DNA of 64,000 bases from JBELHO01 sp042091375 (GTDB lineage: Bacteria > Pseudomonadota > Gammaproteobacteria > Enterobacterales > Alteromonadaceae), in NCBI GenBank assembly GCA_042091375.1, contig JBELHO010000007.1, positions 49,345-113,344 on the forward strand, given 5' to 3'. Under the pieces are notes generated by a model. It made no database searches. It was not told the DNA's origin and was given only the letters and a program-made list of their open reading frames with translations. Made by a program: the position numbers and the translations under genes. Below are positions 46,149-56,433 of the stretch, one piece after another. How positions within the stretch are numbered: the first letter of the stretch is position 1; the number at the start of each line of letters is the position of its first letter.

Positions 46149-47444
46149 ATGAAAAATTCAATGAAAAAATTAATATTGTCAGCTGGGTTAATACTGTTAA
46201 ACCTCTCACCTGTGCAAGCCGAGATCCAAGAATTAGACAGGGTAGCAGCAGTCATCAATGATGGTGTTCTTTTAGAGTCTGAAGTGAAAGACTTATTAGC
46301 AACCGTAAAACTACAAGCCAAAAATAACAATCAAACATTACCCAGTGATAACGCCTTAAGAGTGCAAGTCATGGACAAACTGATCGACGATAACTTAGTT
46401 TTGCAAATTGGTGAGCGCATGGGCATTCAAATTAGTGATGCGCAATTAGATCAAACCTTAGGTAATATGGCTAAAGAAAATAAGCTCAACCTCGATGATT
46501 TTCGTCAATCTTTGGTGGCTCAAGGCATAGATTATGAAAAATATCGTGAAAACGTTCGCAATGAACTGATCTTAGGCGAAGTAAAACGCGGTAGTCTCCA
46601 GCGCCGTATTTATATTTCTCCACAAGAAATCAATAATTTATTAGCGGTGATGAAAGAGCAAACTAACAATGACGTAGAATATAATTTAGGTCACATTTTA
46701 ATTGAATTTCCTACCGAGCCTAACCAAGATGACATTAATTCAGCCAAATCTCGGGCTGAAAAAGTCATCGAATTGTTAAATGATGGCAGCGATTTCACCC
46801 GTATCGCCATTGCCTCATCAGGGGGAGCTAATGCCCTGCAAGGTGGTGATTTAGGCTGGAAAAACATCAATGAAATGCCGACCCTTTTTTCTAAAATTGT
46901 CGATGGTGAAAAAGTAGGTACTGTGTTGGGGCCTATCCGCACTGGCTTGGGTTTTAGCATTGTCAAAATATTAGATATCCGCGGCAAGCAAACCGTTGAA
47001 GTAGAAGAAGTAAAAGCCCGCCATATTTTAATTCAACCGTCGATTATTCTCAGTGAAGCAAAAGCTGAAGCCATGTTACAAGGCTTTATGGATCAAATAT
47101 TAGCAGGTGAATTAGATTTTGCCGAGGCAGCAAAAGAGCACTCAGAAGGACCTACTTCGGTTAGAGGCGGTGATTTAGGCTGGTCTGATCCAAATAAATA
47201 CGACCCAGCTTTTGCCGACGCACTGGCCAGTCTTAAAGTCGATGAAATTCACAAACCATTTCGCTCATCATTTGGTTGGCATCTAGCCCAGCTCACTGGC
47301 AGGCGCACCCTTGATGCAACGCAACAAATGAATGAGAATAAGGCGTATCAAATTCTCTATCAACGCAAGTTTGGGATGGAGAGTACCCGATGGTTAAAAG
47401 AACTTCGCGATGAAGCTTATATCGAACTTATGGATGCTCAGTAA
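46149..47444 (+). CDS. surA: periplasmic chaperone and peptidyl-prolyl isomerase SurA
   Basis: 431 aa. A signal peptide ending PVQA is followed by the SurA N-terminal domain and two parvulin domains at about 175-275 and 285-385 (RARHILI-like starts in NLGHILIEFP and KARHILIQPS). It folds outer-membrane proteins such as LptD. The stop overlaps the pdxA ATG by one base (TAATG). Confidence 0.95.
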   Translation: MKNSMKKLILSAGLILLNLSPVQAEIQELDRVAAVINDGVLLESEVKDLLATVKLQAKNNNQTLPSDNALRVQVMDKLIDDNLVLQIGERMGIQISDAQLDQTLGNMAKENKLNLDDFRQSLVAQGIDYEKYRENVRNELILGEVKRGSLQRRIYISPQEINNLLAVMKEQTNNDVEYNLGHILIEFPTEPNQDDINSAKSRAEKVIELLNDGSDFTRIAIASSGGANALQGGDLGWKNINEMPTLFSKIVDGEKVGTVLGPIRTGLGFSIVKILDIRGKQTVEVEEVKARHILIQPSIILSEAKAEAMLQGFMDQILAGELDFAEAAKEHSEGPTSVRGGDLGWSDPNKYDPAFADALASLKVDEIHKPFRSSFGWHLAQLTGRRTLDATQQMNENKAYQILYQRKFGMESTRWLKELRDEAYIELMDAQ

Positions 47445-48427
47445 TGATTAAACGCATAGCAATTACAACTGGAGAACCAGCAGGTATTGGCCCCGATATC
47501 GTGATTGCCATTGCCCAACAAAATTGGCCTGTTGATCTCGTTGTCGTTGCCTCACCGCAATTGTTGCGACAACGCGCCCAACAGTTGGGTTTACCGTTAA
47601 ATATTGTTACCTATAATCCGGCCAAGAAAGCCAAATCTCATGTCGCTGGCAACCTTACCGTTTTACCCATCCCATTGGCTGAGCCCTGTGTTGCTGGTGA
47701 ACTCAACCCCGCTAATGGACAATATGTTGTTGAAACGCTGCGTGTTGCCTCAGAAAAAAACATCAGTGGTGAGTTTGATGCGATTGTCACCGGCCCTGTT
47801 CACAAAGGACTGATCAACCAAGCAGGTATTGCCTTTAGTGGCCATACCGAATACTTTGCACATCAAGCAAACTGTTCAGATGTAGTCATGATGTTGGCCA
47901 CCAAAGGCCTAAGAGTTGCTTTGGTCACCACCCATATCCCCCTAGCCTATGTATCAAAAGCCATTACTCCAGAACGGTTGAAAAAAGTAACGCGAATTCT
48001 ACACCGTGATCTAATTGATAAATTTGGCATCTCAGCCCCTAAAATTTATGTCTGTGGACTCAATCCTCATGCCGGTGAAGATGGTCATTTAGGTCGCGAA
48101 GAAATAGAAGTTATGATCCCTGCTCTCGACGAATTACGTGCAGAGGGCATAGATACTATCGGGCCTTTACCAGCCGATACTATTTTTCAAAAGAAATATT
48201 TAGACGAAGCCGATGCCATATTGAGTATGTTTCACGATCAAGGATTACCCGTTTTAAAATATAAAGGCTTTGGCAATTCAGTCAATATTACCTTGGGCTT
48301 ACCCTTTGTTCGCACTTCAGTTGATCACGGTACCGCTTTGGATTTAGCGGGTACAAACCAAGCCGATGCAGGTAGTTTTAATCAAGCAATAGCCACTGCT
48401 ATCGACCTAGTGAGTAATCAACCTTAA
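47444..48427 (+). CDS. pdxA: 4-hydroxythreonine-4-phosphate dehydrogenase
   Basis: Vitamin B6 biosynthesis. 327 aa with the ITTGEPAGIGP start and metal-binding His residues in FSGHTEYFA, LNPHAGEDGHLG and FHDQGLPVLKY. Coupled to surA by a TAATG overlap. Confidence 0.95.
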   Translation: MIKRIAITTGEPAGIGPDIVIAIAQQNWPVDLVVVASPQLLRQRAQQLGLPLNIVTYNPAKKAKSHVAGNLTVLPIPLAEPCVAGELNPANGQYVVETLRVASEKNISGEFDAIVTGPVHKGLINQAGIAFSGHTEYFAHQANCSDVVMMLATKGLRVALVTTHIPLAYVSKAITPERLKKVTRILHRDLIDKFGISAPKIYVCGLNPHAGEDGHLGREEIEVMIPALDELRAEGIDTIGPLPADTIFQKKYLDEADAILSMFHDQGLPVLKYKGFGNSVNITLGLPFVRTSVDHGTALDLAGTNQADAGSFNQAIATAIDLVSNQP

Positions 48428-48479
48428 GCAATTTATTATACAAAATTTCGCTAACCATTAGTTTGAGCACATCATCACT

Positions 48480-49295
48480 ATGAGTAAAAATTCGCATTTA
48501 GGCCATCAAGCAAAAAAACGTTTTGGGCAAAACTTTCTCCACAATGAAGCGATAATCAGCAACATCATTGATGCCATTAACCCTGAGCCTAATGAAAACT
48601 TAATTGAAATAGGCCCCGGTTTAGGAGCCCTAACCGAGCCTGTGATAGCAAGAGCCGGAAAATTATCTGTGGTAGAACTCGACAGAGACTTAGCTCATCG
48701 TCTCCGTCATCATCCGTTTTTATCGAAAGACATCACTATTTATGAAAAAGATGCATTGACTTTCGATTTTGCCCAATTAGCTGACAATAACAAGCCATTG
48801 CGCATATTTGGTAACTTGCCTTATAACATTTCTACACCGCTCATTTTTCACTTACTGAGTTTTAAAGGTGTCGTTAAAGATATGCATTTTATGTTGCAAA
48901 AAGAAGTGGTTGAACGAATGGCTTCAGGTCCAGATTGCAAAGCATATGGCCGTCTTTCAATCATGACCCAATACCAATGCCAAGTTATTCCTGTGATGGA
49001 AATAGGTCCTGAAGCATTTGTGCCAGCGCCGAAAGTTGATTCAGCTATAGTGCGCTTGATCCCACATCGCGAAATTAAAAATCCAGTAAAAAATATCGAT
49101 GATCTCAATAAAGTCTGTTTAGCGGCATTTAATCAGCGGCGAAAAACCATTAGAAATAGTTTTAAGAAACTTATCTCGGCACAACAGTTAGCATCATTAA
49201 ATATTGATGCCAGTTTACGTCCTGAAAATTTATCCATAGATAATTATATTACCCTGGCTAATTTTATTACTGATAATCCACCGCAGGAGACATAA
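48480..49295 (+). CDS. rsmA: 16S rRNA dimethyladenosine transferase RsmA (KsgA)
   Basis: 271 aa. It dimethylates two adjacent adenines near the 3' end of 16S rRNA. SAM motif EIGPGLGALTEP and catalytic NLPYNIS are visible, after the KRFGQNFL N-terminus. It overlaps apaG by one base. Confidence 0.96.
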   Translation: MSKNSHLGHQAKKRFGQNFLHNEAIISNIIDAINPEPNENLIEIGPGLGALTEPVIARAGKLSVVELDRDLAHRLRHHPFLSKDITIYEKDALTFDFAQLADNNKPLRIFGNLPYNISTPLIFHLLSFKGVVKDMHFMLQKEVVERMASGPDCKAYGRLSIMTQYQCQVIPVMEIGPEAFVPAPKVDSAIVRLIPHREIKNPVKNIDDLNKVCLAAFNQRRKTIRNSFKKLISAQQLASLNIDASLRPENLSIDNYITLANFITDNPPQET

Positions 49296-49675
49296 TGACA
49301 GCTAACAATCCAGCAATAACAGTGTCGGTTAAAACCGCTTATCTCCCTGAACAGTCAGATCAAAAAGAGCCGCGTTACGTGTTTAGTTATCAGATAACTA
49401 TTGAGAATAACTCAGACAGCAAAGTACAATTATTATCGCGCTACTGGTTGATCACTGACGCCAATGGCGAGACAGTTAATGTTGCCGGCGAAGGCGTTGT
49501 TGGCAAACAACCTCATATTGGCATAAAGCAATCCTATCAATATACCAGTGGCTGCGTATTAAAAACACCGATAGGTACTATGCAAGGTCACTATCAAATG
49601 CTCGATGAACAAGGAAGAACATTACAAGTAAATATCCCAGTATTTAGCTTAGCCTTACCTAATATTTTACACTGA
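49295..49675 (+). CDS. apaG: ApaG domain protein
   Basis: 126 aa, single ApaG fibronectin-III-like domain (FSYQITIENNSDSKVQLLSRYWLITDANG-type pattern; VNVAGEGVVGKQPHIG). Function in bacteria is not settled. Fixed position between rsmA and apaH, coupled to both. Confidence 0.95.
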   Translation: MTANNPAITVSVKTAYLPEQSDQKEPRYVFSYQITIENNSDSKVQLLSRYWLITDANGETVNVAGEGVVGKQPHIGIKQSYQYTSGCVLKTPIGTMQGHYQMLDEQGRTLQVNIPVFSLALPNILH

Positions 49676-49679
49676 GTTC

Positions 49680-50492
49680 ATGAGTATTTATTTTATTGGA
49701 GATATACAAGGCTGCTACCGTGAACTTCGCGGCTTACTCAATCAAGTCAATTTTAATAAGCACAGTGATCAATTGTGGTTAGCTGGCGACATGGTTGCTC
49801 GTGGACCTGATTCTTATCGCACCATGAAATATATTCTGTCTTTAGGTGATAGTGTTAAGGCTGTATTGGGCAATCACGACTTGCACTTACTCGCCGTTCA
49901 CGCCGGCATAAAAAAAGCAAAAGCCAATGATCAACTCGATGAACTGTTAAACGCGCCAGACATATCAGATATTATTGATTGGTTATCACAACAACCATTA
50001 CTGAGAAAAGTACCCAACGAGGCAACATATATGTCTCATGCTGGCTTTTCTCCTCAATGGCAAATAGATGATATGATGTGTTATGCCGATTTCGCTGAAC
50101 AACTTATTCGCTCTCCGCAACGCAATTATTGGCTTAACGCTATGTACGGTGAAAAGCCCAATGATTGGCGACAAGTGCACACTAAGGAGCAACGTTTTCG
50201 CTATATCATCAATGCCTTTACTCGGATCCGTTATTGTTTTGATGACGGCAGATTAGAGTTTAAATGCAAGGACTCACCAATTTCTGCTCGGCAAGGTATA
50301 AAACCTTGGTTTGAATTGGCATCACCGCAATTAGCCGATTGTCATTGGGTGTTTGGTCACTGGGCAACATTAATGGGACAATGCAGTCATGCCAAGGCTT
50401 ATGCCCTTGATACCGGATGCGTTTGGGGACAACACTTAACCTTACTAACCTGGCCTGATCGACAATTATATACAGAAAAATCCAAAAAATAG
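49680..50492 (+). CDS. apaH: diadenosine tetraphosphatase
   Basis: Hydrolyses Ap4A to two ADP and removes Np4A caps from RNA. 270 aa with calcineurin-like motifs GDIQGC, GDMVARGPDS and GNHDLH. It starts 4 bp after apaG and is the last gene of the lptD run. Confidence 0.95.
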   Translation: MSIYFIGDIQGCYRELRGLLNQVNFNKHSDQLWLAGDMVARGPDSYRTMKYILSLGDSVKAVLGNHDLHLLAVHAGIKKAKANDQLDELLNAPDISDIIDWLSQQPLLRKVPNEATYMSHAGFSPQWQIDDMMCYADFAEQLIRSPQRNYWLNAMYGEKPNDWRQVHTKEQRFRYIINAFTRIRYCFDDGRLEFKCKDSPISARQGIKPWFELASPQLADCHWVFGHWATLMGQCSHAKAYALDTGCVWGQHLTLLTWPDRQLYTEKSKK

Positions 50493-50650
50493 CTTTAAAG
50501 CAATAACTAATGATGAAATACTTGGTTGGCTTGTTATACTAGTTTGCAATGGAATTACTAAATAAATAATTTATCTGGACGATAAAGATACATAATTACA
50601 ATAATATCAGTATGAATATAATAATCAGCTCATAACCAGTGGTGAGATAG

Positions 50651-52669
50651 ATGAAAATAACAGTCGCGCAGAAGATAATCGGTGGGTTCACCATTATTTC
50701 AATTTTATTGCTTTTATCCAGTGTATTCTCCTTAATCAATTTAAACACCATTAGCGAATCAACCGTCAAACAAAGTGAACTGGCTATCCCTACCCTAAAA
50801 GGCAGTAATAGTTTAGACAAACAAATAGCGCAAATAGGCAATTTAACTTTGAGGGCCTATTATCAAACAGAGCTATCACCACTCAACGACAACTTAGCTG
50901 CCTATAACCAAGCGCAACAAAGCTTCACTGAGCAACTTAAACAACTCAAGCGCGTGGTGCAAAGTGAAAACACCTTGTTGACCAATTTACGACAAGTTGA
51001 CAGCGTTTATAGCGCTTTACAAAGTAATATAAATCAAGTTTTTAATAACCGTAAAGACAATATAGTGCAACTCAGTAGCTTAATTGAAAAAGTCGATTTG
51101 CTAGAAGAACAAGCAGACGACGCGGCAACATTAATGCTCGACCTTGCAGATCACGACTTAGCCGACAGCGCATTACAAACAGCAGTTGATTTAGGTGAGC
51201 AATTGGAAACACAATTAAACTCAATTGTTTCCTCAAGTTATGAATACCGGGACATACTCGAACGTCAAACCACAAATTTGGTTGAAAAAGAAATGACCAA
51301 TATGTTCGATACCATATTGTTATCAATTCAAGAAATAAACAATGAGTTAACAAGCAACGGTGCCAGTGACATTAGCGAGCAATTAACCTCAACAGCAGAG
51401 CAGATCACCGAGCTACTGCAAGGCAGTGGCAGTATCTTCAACCATAAAATGGCACAACTTAATGCCATTGACTTAGCAACAGAAAAATTAGCTGCCGCTG
51501 AAAATGACATCAATCAAGTCAATGATATTTTAGCAAAACAAGTGGATTTAGCTAACCAAACCACCAATGCAACCAGTAAGCTAGTCGATAACACCGTATC
51601 TAGGGCCAATACCCAAACCATTTTAATACTCGCCATTTCTATTGGTTTAGCTATTGTTATTGCTTGGTTTACCTTAATAAGCATCACCAGGCCACTGAGT
51701 AGAGTTAATGAAATGCTCAACGTGGTTTCCTCCGGTGATCTGTCGAAAAAACTTGATGAAACAGGCAAAGATGAATTCGCACAATTATCTAAAAATTGTA
51801 ATTTACTGATCGAAAGTTTACGCAACCTAATTAAAGGTATTGTCAGTCGTTCGACCCAGCTTGCCACCGCAGCAGAACAAACCTCAGCCGTCACTTCACA
51901 AAGCACTACTGCCATTGTTGAGCAGCGCTCACAAGTTGAACAAGCCGCATCAGCAACCACGGAAATGAGCAGCACTTCACAAAGCGTATTGTCGAGTGCC
52001 AATGACGCTTTGGGTGAAATTAAACAAGCAGATGATGAGGCTGAACGGGTTAAAGGTATATCGGAACGCAATAGAGCAACCATTGAATTATTAGCCAATG
52101 AAGTAGAAGACGCCTCACAAGTGATCAACAAATTACAACAGGACAGCGCTTCTATTGGCGGTATTCTAGACGTCATCCGAGGCATTGCTGAACAAACCAA
52201 TTTACTTGCCTTAAATGCCGCTATTGAGGCTGCCCGGGCAGGTGAGCAAGGCCGAGGGTTTGCTGTTGTTGCTGATGAAGTGAGAACCCTAGCCAGTAGA
52301 ACTCAGGAATCTACACAAGAAATTCAAACCATGATTGAAGCACTCCAAACCGGTGCTGAAAAAGCAGTATCTGTCATGGATACCGGCAAAAAACAAGCGG
52401 CTGATTGTGTTGTGCAAAGTGAAGAAGCCGATAAAGCCCTTGAAACTATTACTCATGCAGTTCACGAAGCGTTTGACAGAAGCTCGCAAATCGCCACTGC
52501 CGCGGAAGAACAAAGCGTTGTTGCGCATGAAATTAGTGAGAACTTAGAATCCATAGTCACCATTGCCGAACAAACTACGGCTGGCTCGCATCAAACCGCA
52601 GAATCGAGTAGTGAAGTTGCTCGATTAGCCGAAGAGTTACAACAATCGGTACAAGAATTTAAGCTATAA
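50651..52669 (+). CDS. methyl-accepting chemotaxis protein
   Basis: A 672-aa chemoreceptor. TM1 spans about 9-31, the periplasmic helical sensor domain 32-322, TM2 323-345, HAMP about 346-398, and the signalling helices 400-672. The hairpin tip is the conserved EQTNLLALNAAIEAARAGEQ at 514-533, followed by GRGFAVVADEVR. No C-terminal receptor-tethering pentapeptide is seen. The sensor domain lacks a recognised ligand fold, so the signal sensed is unknown. Monocistronic with its own terminator. Confidence 0.94.
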   Translation: MKITVAQKIIGGFTIISILLLLSSVFSLINLNTISESTVKQSELAIPTLKGSNSLDKQIAQIGNLTLRAYYQTELSPLNDNLAAYNQAQQSFTEQLKQLKRVVQSENTLLTNLRQVDSVYSALQSNINQVFNNRKDNIVQLSSLIEKVDLLEEQADDAATLMLDLADHDLADSALQTAVDLGEQLETQLNSIVSSSYEYRDILERQTTNLVEKEMTNMFDTILLSIQEINNELTSNGASDISEQLTSTAEQITELLQGSGSIFNHKMAQLNAIDLATEKLAAAENDINQVNDILAKQVDLANQTTNATSKLVDNTVSRANTQTILILAISIGLAIVIAWFTLISITRPLSRVNEMLNVVSSGDLSKKLDETGKDEFAQLSKNCNLLIESLRNLIKGIVSRSTQLATAAEQTSAVTSQSTTAIVEQRSQVEQAASATTEMSSTSQSVLSSANDALGEIKQADDEAERVKGISERNRATIELLANEVEDASQVINKLQQDSASIGGILDVIRGIAEQTNLLALNAAIEAARAGEQGRGFAVVADEVRTLASRTQESTQEIQTMIEALQTGAEKAVSVMDTGKKQAADCVVQSEEADKALETITHAVHEAFDRSSQIATAAEEQSVVAHEISENLESIVTIAEQTTAGSHQTAESSSEVARLAEELQQSVQEFKL

Positions 52670-52689
52670 GCAATCGTTTAATAGCAGAT

Positions 52690-52713
52690 AAAAAACCGCT
52701 AATGCGGTTTTTT
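52690..52713 (+). terminator. rho-independent terminator of the chemoreceptor gene
   Basis: Stem AAAAAACCGC/GCGGTTTTTT with a 4-nt loop, 20 bp after the stop; the A/T arms would also serve the convergent folA. Confidence 0.88.
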
Positions 52714-52775
52714 TTATTGTGGGTTTTACGCATTGTTATCTAAACAATCAACGCTGAGCTTCAATACGTATCAGC

Positions 52776-53273
52776 CTAACTAGTGACCCGCTGATAAACA
52801 CAAAAATCTAAGCCATAAGCATTTTTTTCATTGGCGCCTTGCACCATACTACTCACCTTTTGCCAATCGCGTTCAGTATCATATTCAGGGAATTGAGTAT
52901 CACCGGCAATACAAGCATCAATATGGGTAACGTAAAGTCGCTGTGCTGCAGCTAAACAATGTTGATATATAGCGCCGCCACCGATCACCATTACCTCAGG
53001 CACTTCACCTGCTAAAGCCAATGCTTCCTCAACAGAATTTGCGGTTTCAATACCTTGTGCTTTAAAACTGACATCGCGAGAAATCACAATATTTTGCCTG
53101 CCCGGTAAAGGTCGACCAATAGACTGATAAGTTTTTCTCCCCATCACTACCGGCTTACCCAAAGTGGTTTGTTTAAAGTAGGCTAAATCAGCGGGTAAAT
53201 GCCACGGCATAGCATTATCTTTACCGATGATACGATTATCGGCATGGGCAACGATTAATGAAAGTACAGTCAT
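52776..53273 (-). CDS. folA: dihydrofolate reductase
   Basis: 165 aa type I DHFR: IVAHADNRIIGKDNAMPWHLPADLAYF contains the Met-20-loop region and catalytic Asp; GRKTYQSIGRPLPGR binds NADPH; VIGGGAIY is conserved. It reduces dihydrofolate to tetrahydrofolate. Often found near apaH in this order of bacteria. Confidence 0.95.
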   Translation of the reverse strand: MTVLSLIVAHADNRIIGKDNAMPWHLPADLAYFKQTTLGKPVVMGRKTYQSIGRPLPGRQNIVISRDVSFKAQGIETANSVEEALALAGEVPEVMVIGGGAIYQHCLAAAQRLYVTHIDACIAGDTQFPEYDTERDWQKVSSMVQGANEKNAYGLDFCVYQRVTS

Positions 53274-53560
53274 GGTGGTTTTTTCTCTTTTGCATTTATT
53301 AATAACTAATAGCTAATTATTTACTGTTAGTCACAGTTCAAGATCACATAGGATGACTAACGTTGCATTGTAACACAGATGAAAGACAACTTTATATTGG
53401 CGATAAAGCTATTCGCCTCAATCAAGATCGGTGAGAATTAACCGGCCACAGATGTTTGAGTAATAACCATTGCACACAGTCATGAATGTAAACCATAAAA
53501 AAATACTACAAGATTGCGGCACAAGTCAGTTTACTGTTGTGTTGAGCTTTTAAGCTGACT

Positions 53561-53776
53561 TTACTGTTGTGCTTTACTGCTGCTGGGTTTAAATTTCCTA
53601 TGGATAATATTGGCAAAAATTACCGATAGCAACAACACAAAAGGCGTAAGATAGTAATTGATGTCAATATCAAAAGCGCGACAAAGAAAAGCTGGAGCCA
53701 ATACAAACACAGAAAAAGTAAATATTAATGCCCCTAAATAACAGCTGACTGATTTTATAAAGTGAATATTCATCAT
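53561..53776 (-). CDS. small two-helix membrane protein, hypothetical
   Basis: 71 aa from the ATG at 53776 (ATG 53773 equally possible). Two hydrophobic segments (CYLGALIFTFSVFVLAPAFL and YYLTPFVLLLSVIFANII) and a basic C-terminus. No clear ribosome site, no recognised family. The amphipathic pattern suggests a real but unknown membrane protein. Confidence 0.4.
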   Translation of the reverse strand: MMNIHFIKSVSCYLGALIFTFSVFVLAPAFLCRAFDIDINYYLTPFVLLLSVIFANIIHRKFKPSSSKAQQ

Positions 53777-54277
53777 CAAATTTAATGCTCGTCAGCACAA
53801 CCTCCTTGTTGTTATATGAGCAGCTCAAACTCAATCAAGCAATCAAGCAATCAAGCGAACAATCACAGTGGCATGAGAATAATAGTAGCTGTTATAGAGC
53901 CGCCTTAATAACAGCTTCTATTGGCAATAACGACAGATCAATTCCATTGATTGTTATTGATATAAAAATTAGCTGAACAAGTCAGTGAAGTCAAATTTTA
54001 AGCACCTAAAATCAACCTAAAATCAACCAAAAATAAACAATAGGATTACAAGCTAATACCTAGCGCAGAGGCAGACTCAGCTATTGCAACTATTGCTGTC
54101 AATTTATAAAAGGTATTTATAGCAAAAGTAAATAATATGAATGTGTTGTGTATTTGTATTGGTATTAGTATTGGTCATCGGCACTTGTGCCCCATAACCC
54201 GATCTGAGCAGTCAGTTAAACACAGAGCAACGGGACAGGAGAATACAATGTACAAGGCGAAAGCACTGATGCATAAA
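53777..54277. other. intergenic region before the obgE terminator
   Basis: About 500 bp without a convincing gene. It holds a short tandem AATCAAGC repeat (three copies near 53835-53860) and otherwise unremarkable AT-rich DNA. Confidence 0.5.
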
Positions 54278-54306
54278 TAAAAAATAACTCTTCCCAACAG
54301 AAGAGT
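54278..54306 (-). terminator. rho-independent terminator of obgE
   Basis: On the minus strand ACTCTTC-loop-GAAGAGT then a T-rich run, 18 bp after the obgE stop. Confidence 0.82.
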
Positions 54307-54323
54307 CATTTATCATCAGAGTG

Positions 54324-55481
54324 TTATTGACGGTATTCTACTTCGACATCGTAGTCGTCTTCATCCCAATCATCGTCATCAAGATCATCACTTAAGTCAT
54401 CGATGGTTTCTTGGTGGTAATTATCCCACTTAAATTCGACAGATTTTTGTTCAGGAGTTTCTTCCACTTCGGCTGGTAACGCTTCAATAAACGCCATTAC
54501 CCTCTGACAGAGTTGATCAGTGCCACTGCGATTAAAAGCCGAAATACTGCACACTTCACCGCCCCAGTCCAGTTCATTAATTATACTATCGGTTAATGCT
54601 TTTGCTTCTTCTTCTAATAACAAATCGAGTTTATTGAACACCAACCAACGGGGTTTATCAGAAAGCTTAGACGAATGACTTTCCAGCTCATTGATAATGG
54701 TTTTGGCATTTTCTAGAGGATCTGAGCCATCAGATGGCAGCACATCAATCACATGTAGTAAAATCCGACAGCGCTCTAAATGTTTCAAAAACTGTGTGCC
54801 TAAACCGGCACCATCAGCTGCGCCTTCAATTAAGCCTGGAATATCGGCAATGACAAAGCTGCGTTGGGTGTCCAATCTAACTACCCCTAAGTTGGGCACT
54901 AAGGTAGTAAAAGGGTAATCAGCAACTTTGGGTTTAGCCGCCGATACACTGCGAATAAGGGTTGACTTACCGGCATTAGGCAAGCCCAATAAACCAACAT
55001 CAGCCAGTAATAACAGCTCTAATTTCAAGTTGCGTATTTCACCGGGTGTACCATCTGTTTTTTGTCTGGGCGCTCTATTGGTACTACTTTTAAAACGGGT
55101 ATTACCTAAACCGTGCCAACCGCCTTTGGCGACCAGTAACGCCTGCTCATGCTGGGTTAAATCACCGATCAACTCACCAGTATCGACATCAGTAGCGCGT
55201 GTGCCAACAGGCACTTTCAAATACAAGGCATCAGCGCCTTTACCAGTACAATCTCGGCTGCGACCATTTTCACCGCGTTTAGCGCGATGAAAACGCTCAA
55301 AACGATAATCAATTAGGGTATTCAAGCCTTCGTCTGCTATTAAAAAAACATCGCCACCATCGCCGCCGTCGCCACCATTAGGGCCACCGAATTCAATGTA
55401 CTTTTCTTTGCGAAAACTAACAATGCCATTACCGCCATCACCAGCTTCTACTCTAATATCTGCTTCGTCTACAAATTTCAT
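54324..55481 (-). CDS. obgE: Obg/CgtA GTPase
   Basis: A 385-aa ribosome-assembly GTPase. Gly-rich Obg domain (1-158, GGPNGGDGGDGGDV), G1 GLPNAGKST, G3 DIPGLIEGA, G4 NKLDLL, and a strongly acidic C-terminal tail (SDDLDDDDWDEDDYDVE). It binds the 50S subunit. Third gene after rplU-rpmA, the usual order, but separated from rpmA by a terminator. Confidence 0.96.
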   Translation of the reverse strand: MKFVDEADIRVEAGDGGNGIVSFRKEKYIEFGGPNGGDGGDGGDVFLIADEGLNTLIDYRFERFHRAKRGENGRSRDCTGKGADALYLKVPVGTRATDVDTGELIGDLTQHEQALLVAKGGWHGLGNTRFKSSTNRAPRQKTDGTPGEIRNLKLELLLLADVGLLGLPNAGKSTLIRSVSAAKPKVADYPFTTLVPNLGVVRLDTQRSFVIADIPGLIEGAADGAGLGTQFLKHLERCRILLHVIDVLPSDGSDPLENAKTIINELESHSSKLSDKPRWLVFNKLDLLLEEEAKALTDSIINELDWGGEVCSISAFNRSGTDQLCQRVMAFIEALPAEVEETPEQKSVEFKWDNYHQETIDDLSDDLDDDDWDEDDYDVEVEYRQ

Positions 55482-55557
55482 TGTGCTTTACAGCGCTCCA
55501 AAATTAACTGTCTGTTGCTATTATAAGCGATTTTAACGATTTACCAAAAACATTGTA

Positions 55558-55590
55558 TAAAAAAAAACCCTGCCTATCAGCAGGGTTTTT
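55558..55590 (-). terminator. terminator between rpmA and obgE
   Basis: On the minus strand AAACCCTGC-loop-GCAGGGTTT followed by a T-run; partial readthrough would supply obgE. Confidence 0.88.
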
Positions 55591-55609
55591 AAGAAATTAA
55601 GTCAGGCTA

Positions 55610-55864
55610 CTAGGCAACAATACTAACGTATTTGCGATTTTTAGGACCTTTAACTTCAAATTGTACTTTACCGTCAGACAAAGCAAATAAGGTGTGGTCT
55701 TTACCAATACCCATGTTAGTACCCGCGTGAAATTTAGTACCACGCTGACGAACAATAATATTTCCTGCTAATACTGTTTCGCCGCCAAAACGTTTTACAC
55801 CTAAGCGTTTACTCTCTGAATCGCGACCGTTACGTGTACTACCTGCTGCTTTTTTATGTGCCAT
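55610..55864 (-). CDS. rpmA: 50S ribosomal protein L27
   Basis: 84 aa, starting MAHKKAAGSTRNGRDSESKR, the unprocessed gammaproteobacterial form whose N-terminus reaches the peptidyl-transferase centre. Follows rplU by 16 bp. Confidence 0.98.
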   Translation of the reverse strand: MAHKKAAGSTRNGRDSESKRLGVKRFGGETVLAGNIIVRQRGTKFHAGTNMGIGKDHTLFALSDGKVQFEVKGPKNRKYVSIVA

Positions 55865-55880
55865 GTTGAAACGCTCCTAA

Positions 55881-56192
55881 TTAGCCGTTAATACCAGTAA
55901 TTTTCACTTCAGTGAACCATTGGCGATGGCCCGCTTCTTTGCGTGAATGCTTACGACGTTTAAATTTAACAATTTTAATTTTATCAGCACGACCTTGGTT
56001 TACCACCTCAGCCACAACTTTACTGCCATCAATGTAAGGTGCGCCTACATTGATGTCTTCGCCATTGGCGATCATTAAAACGTTATCGAATTCAACAGTT
56101 GCACCCACTTCAAGCTCAAGCTTTTCAAGGCGAACGGTTTGACCCTCGGTTACACGATGCTGCTTACCACCGCTTTGGAATACCGCGTACAT
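55881..56192 (-). CDS. rplU: 50S ribosomal protein L21
   Basis: 103 aa from the ATG at 56192 (MYAVFQSGGKQHRV, with GGAG five bases upstream). The frame extends to a more distal ATG at 56267, but this is not the gene start. First gene of rplU-rpmA; the divergent neighbour is ispB. Confidence 0.97.
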   Translation of the reverse strand: MYAVFQSGGKQHRVTEGQTVRLEKLELEVGATVEFDNVLMIANGEDINVGAPYIDGSKVVAEVVNQGRADKIKIVKFKRRKHSRKEAGHRQWFTEVKITGING

Positions 56193-56433
56193 AGCTACTC
56201 CGTACTGCGCCATCAATCTTATGACGCTAAATTTAAAAATATAGGGCGCGAATTCTACGCGAAGCAATTAATGAGCGCAAGTGTTAAACCGCGCAATATT
56301 ACTTTTTTTATAAGTATTTGCGTGGTTTGTTGCAAAAGCACTAATGAAGTCGTTCATTATGGTTAATTTTCGTGTAAACTTCTGCTTAATATTTTCCGTT
56401 AGCATTCACCAATTTGTTTAGTAGTATTCCAAT

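Noticed and set aside
53785..53976. Plus-strand 63-aa ORF
   Set aside because: Poly-Gln/Ser low-complexity peptide across the AATCAAGC repeat, with no ribosome site.
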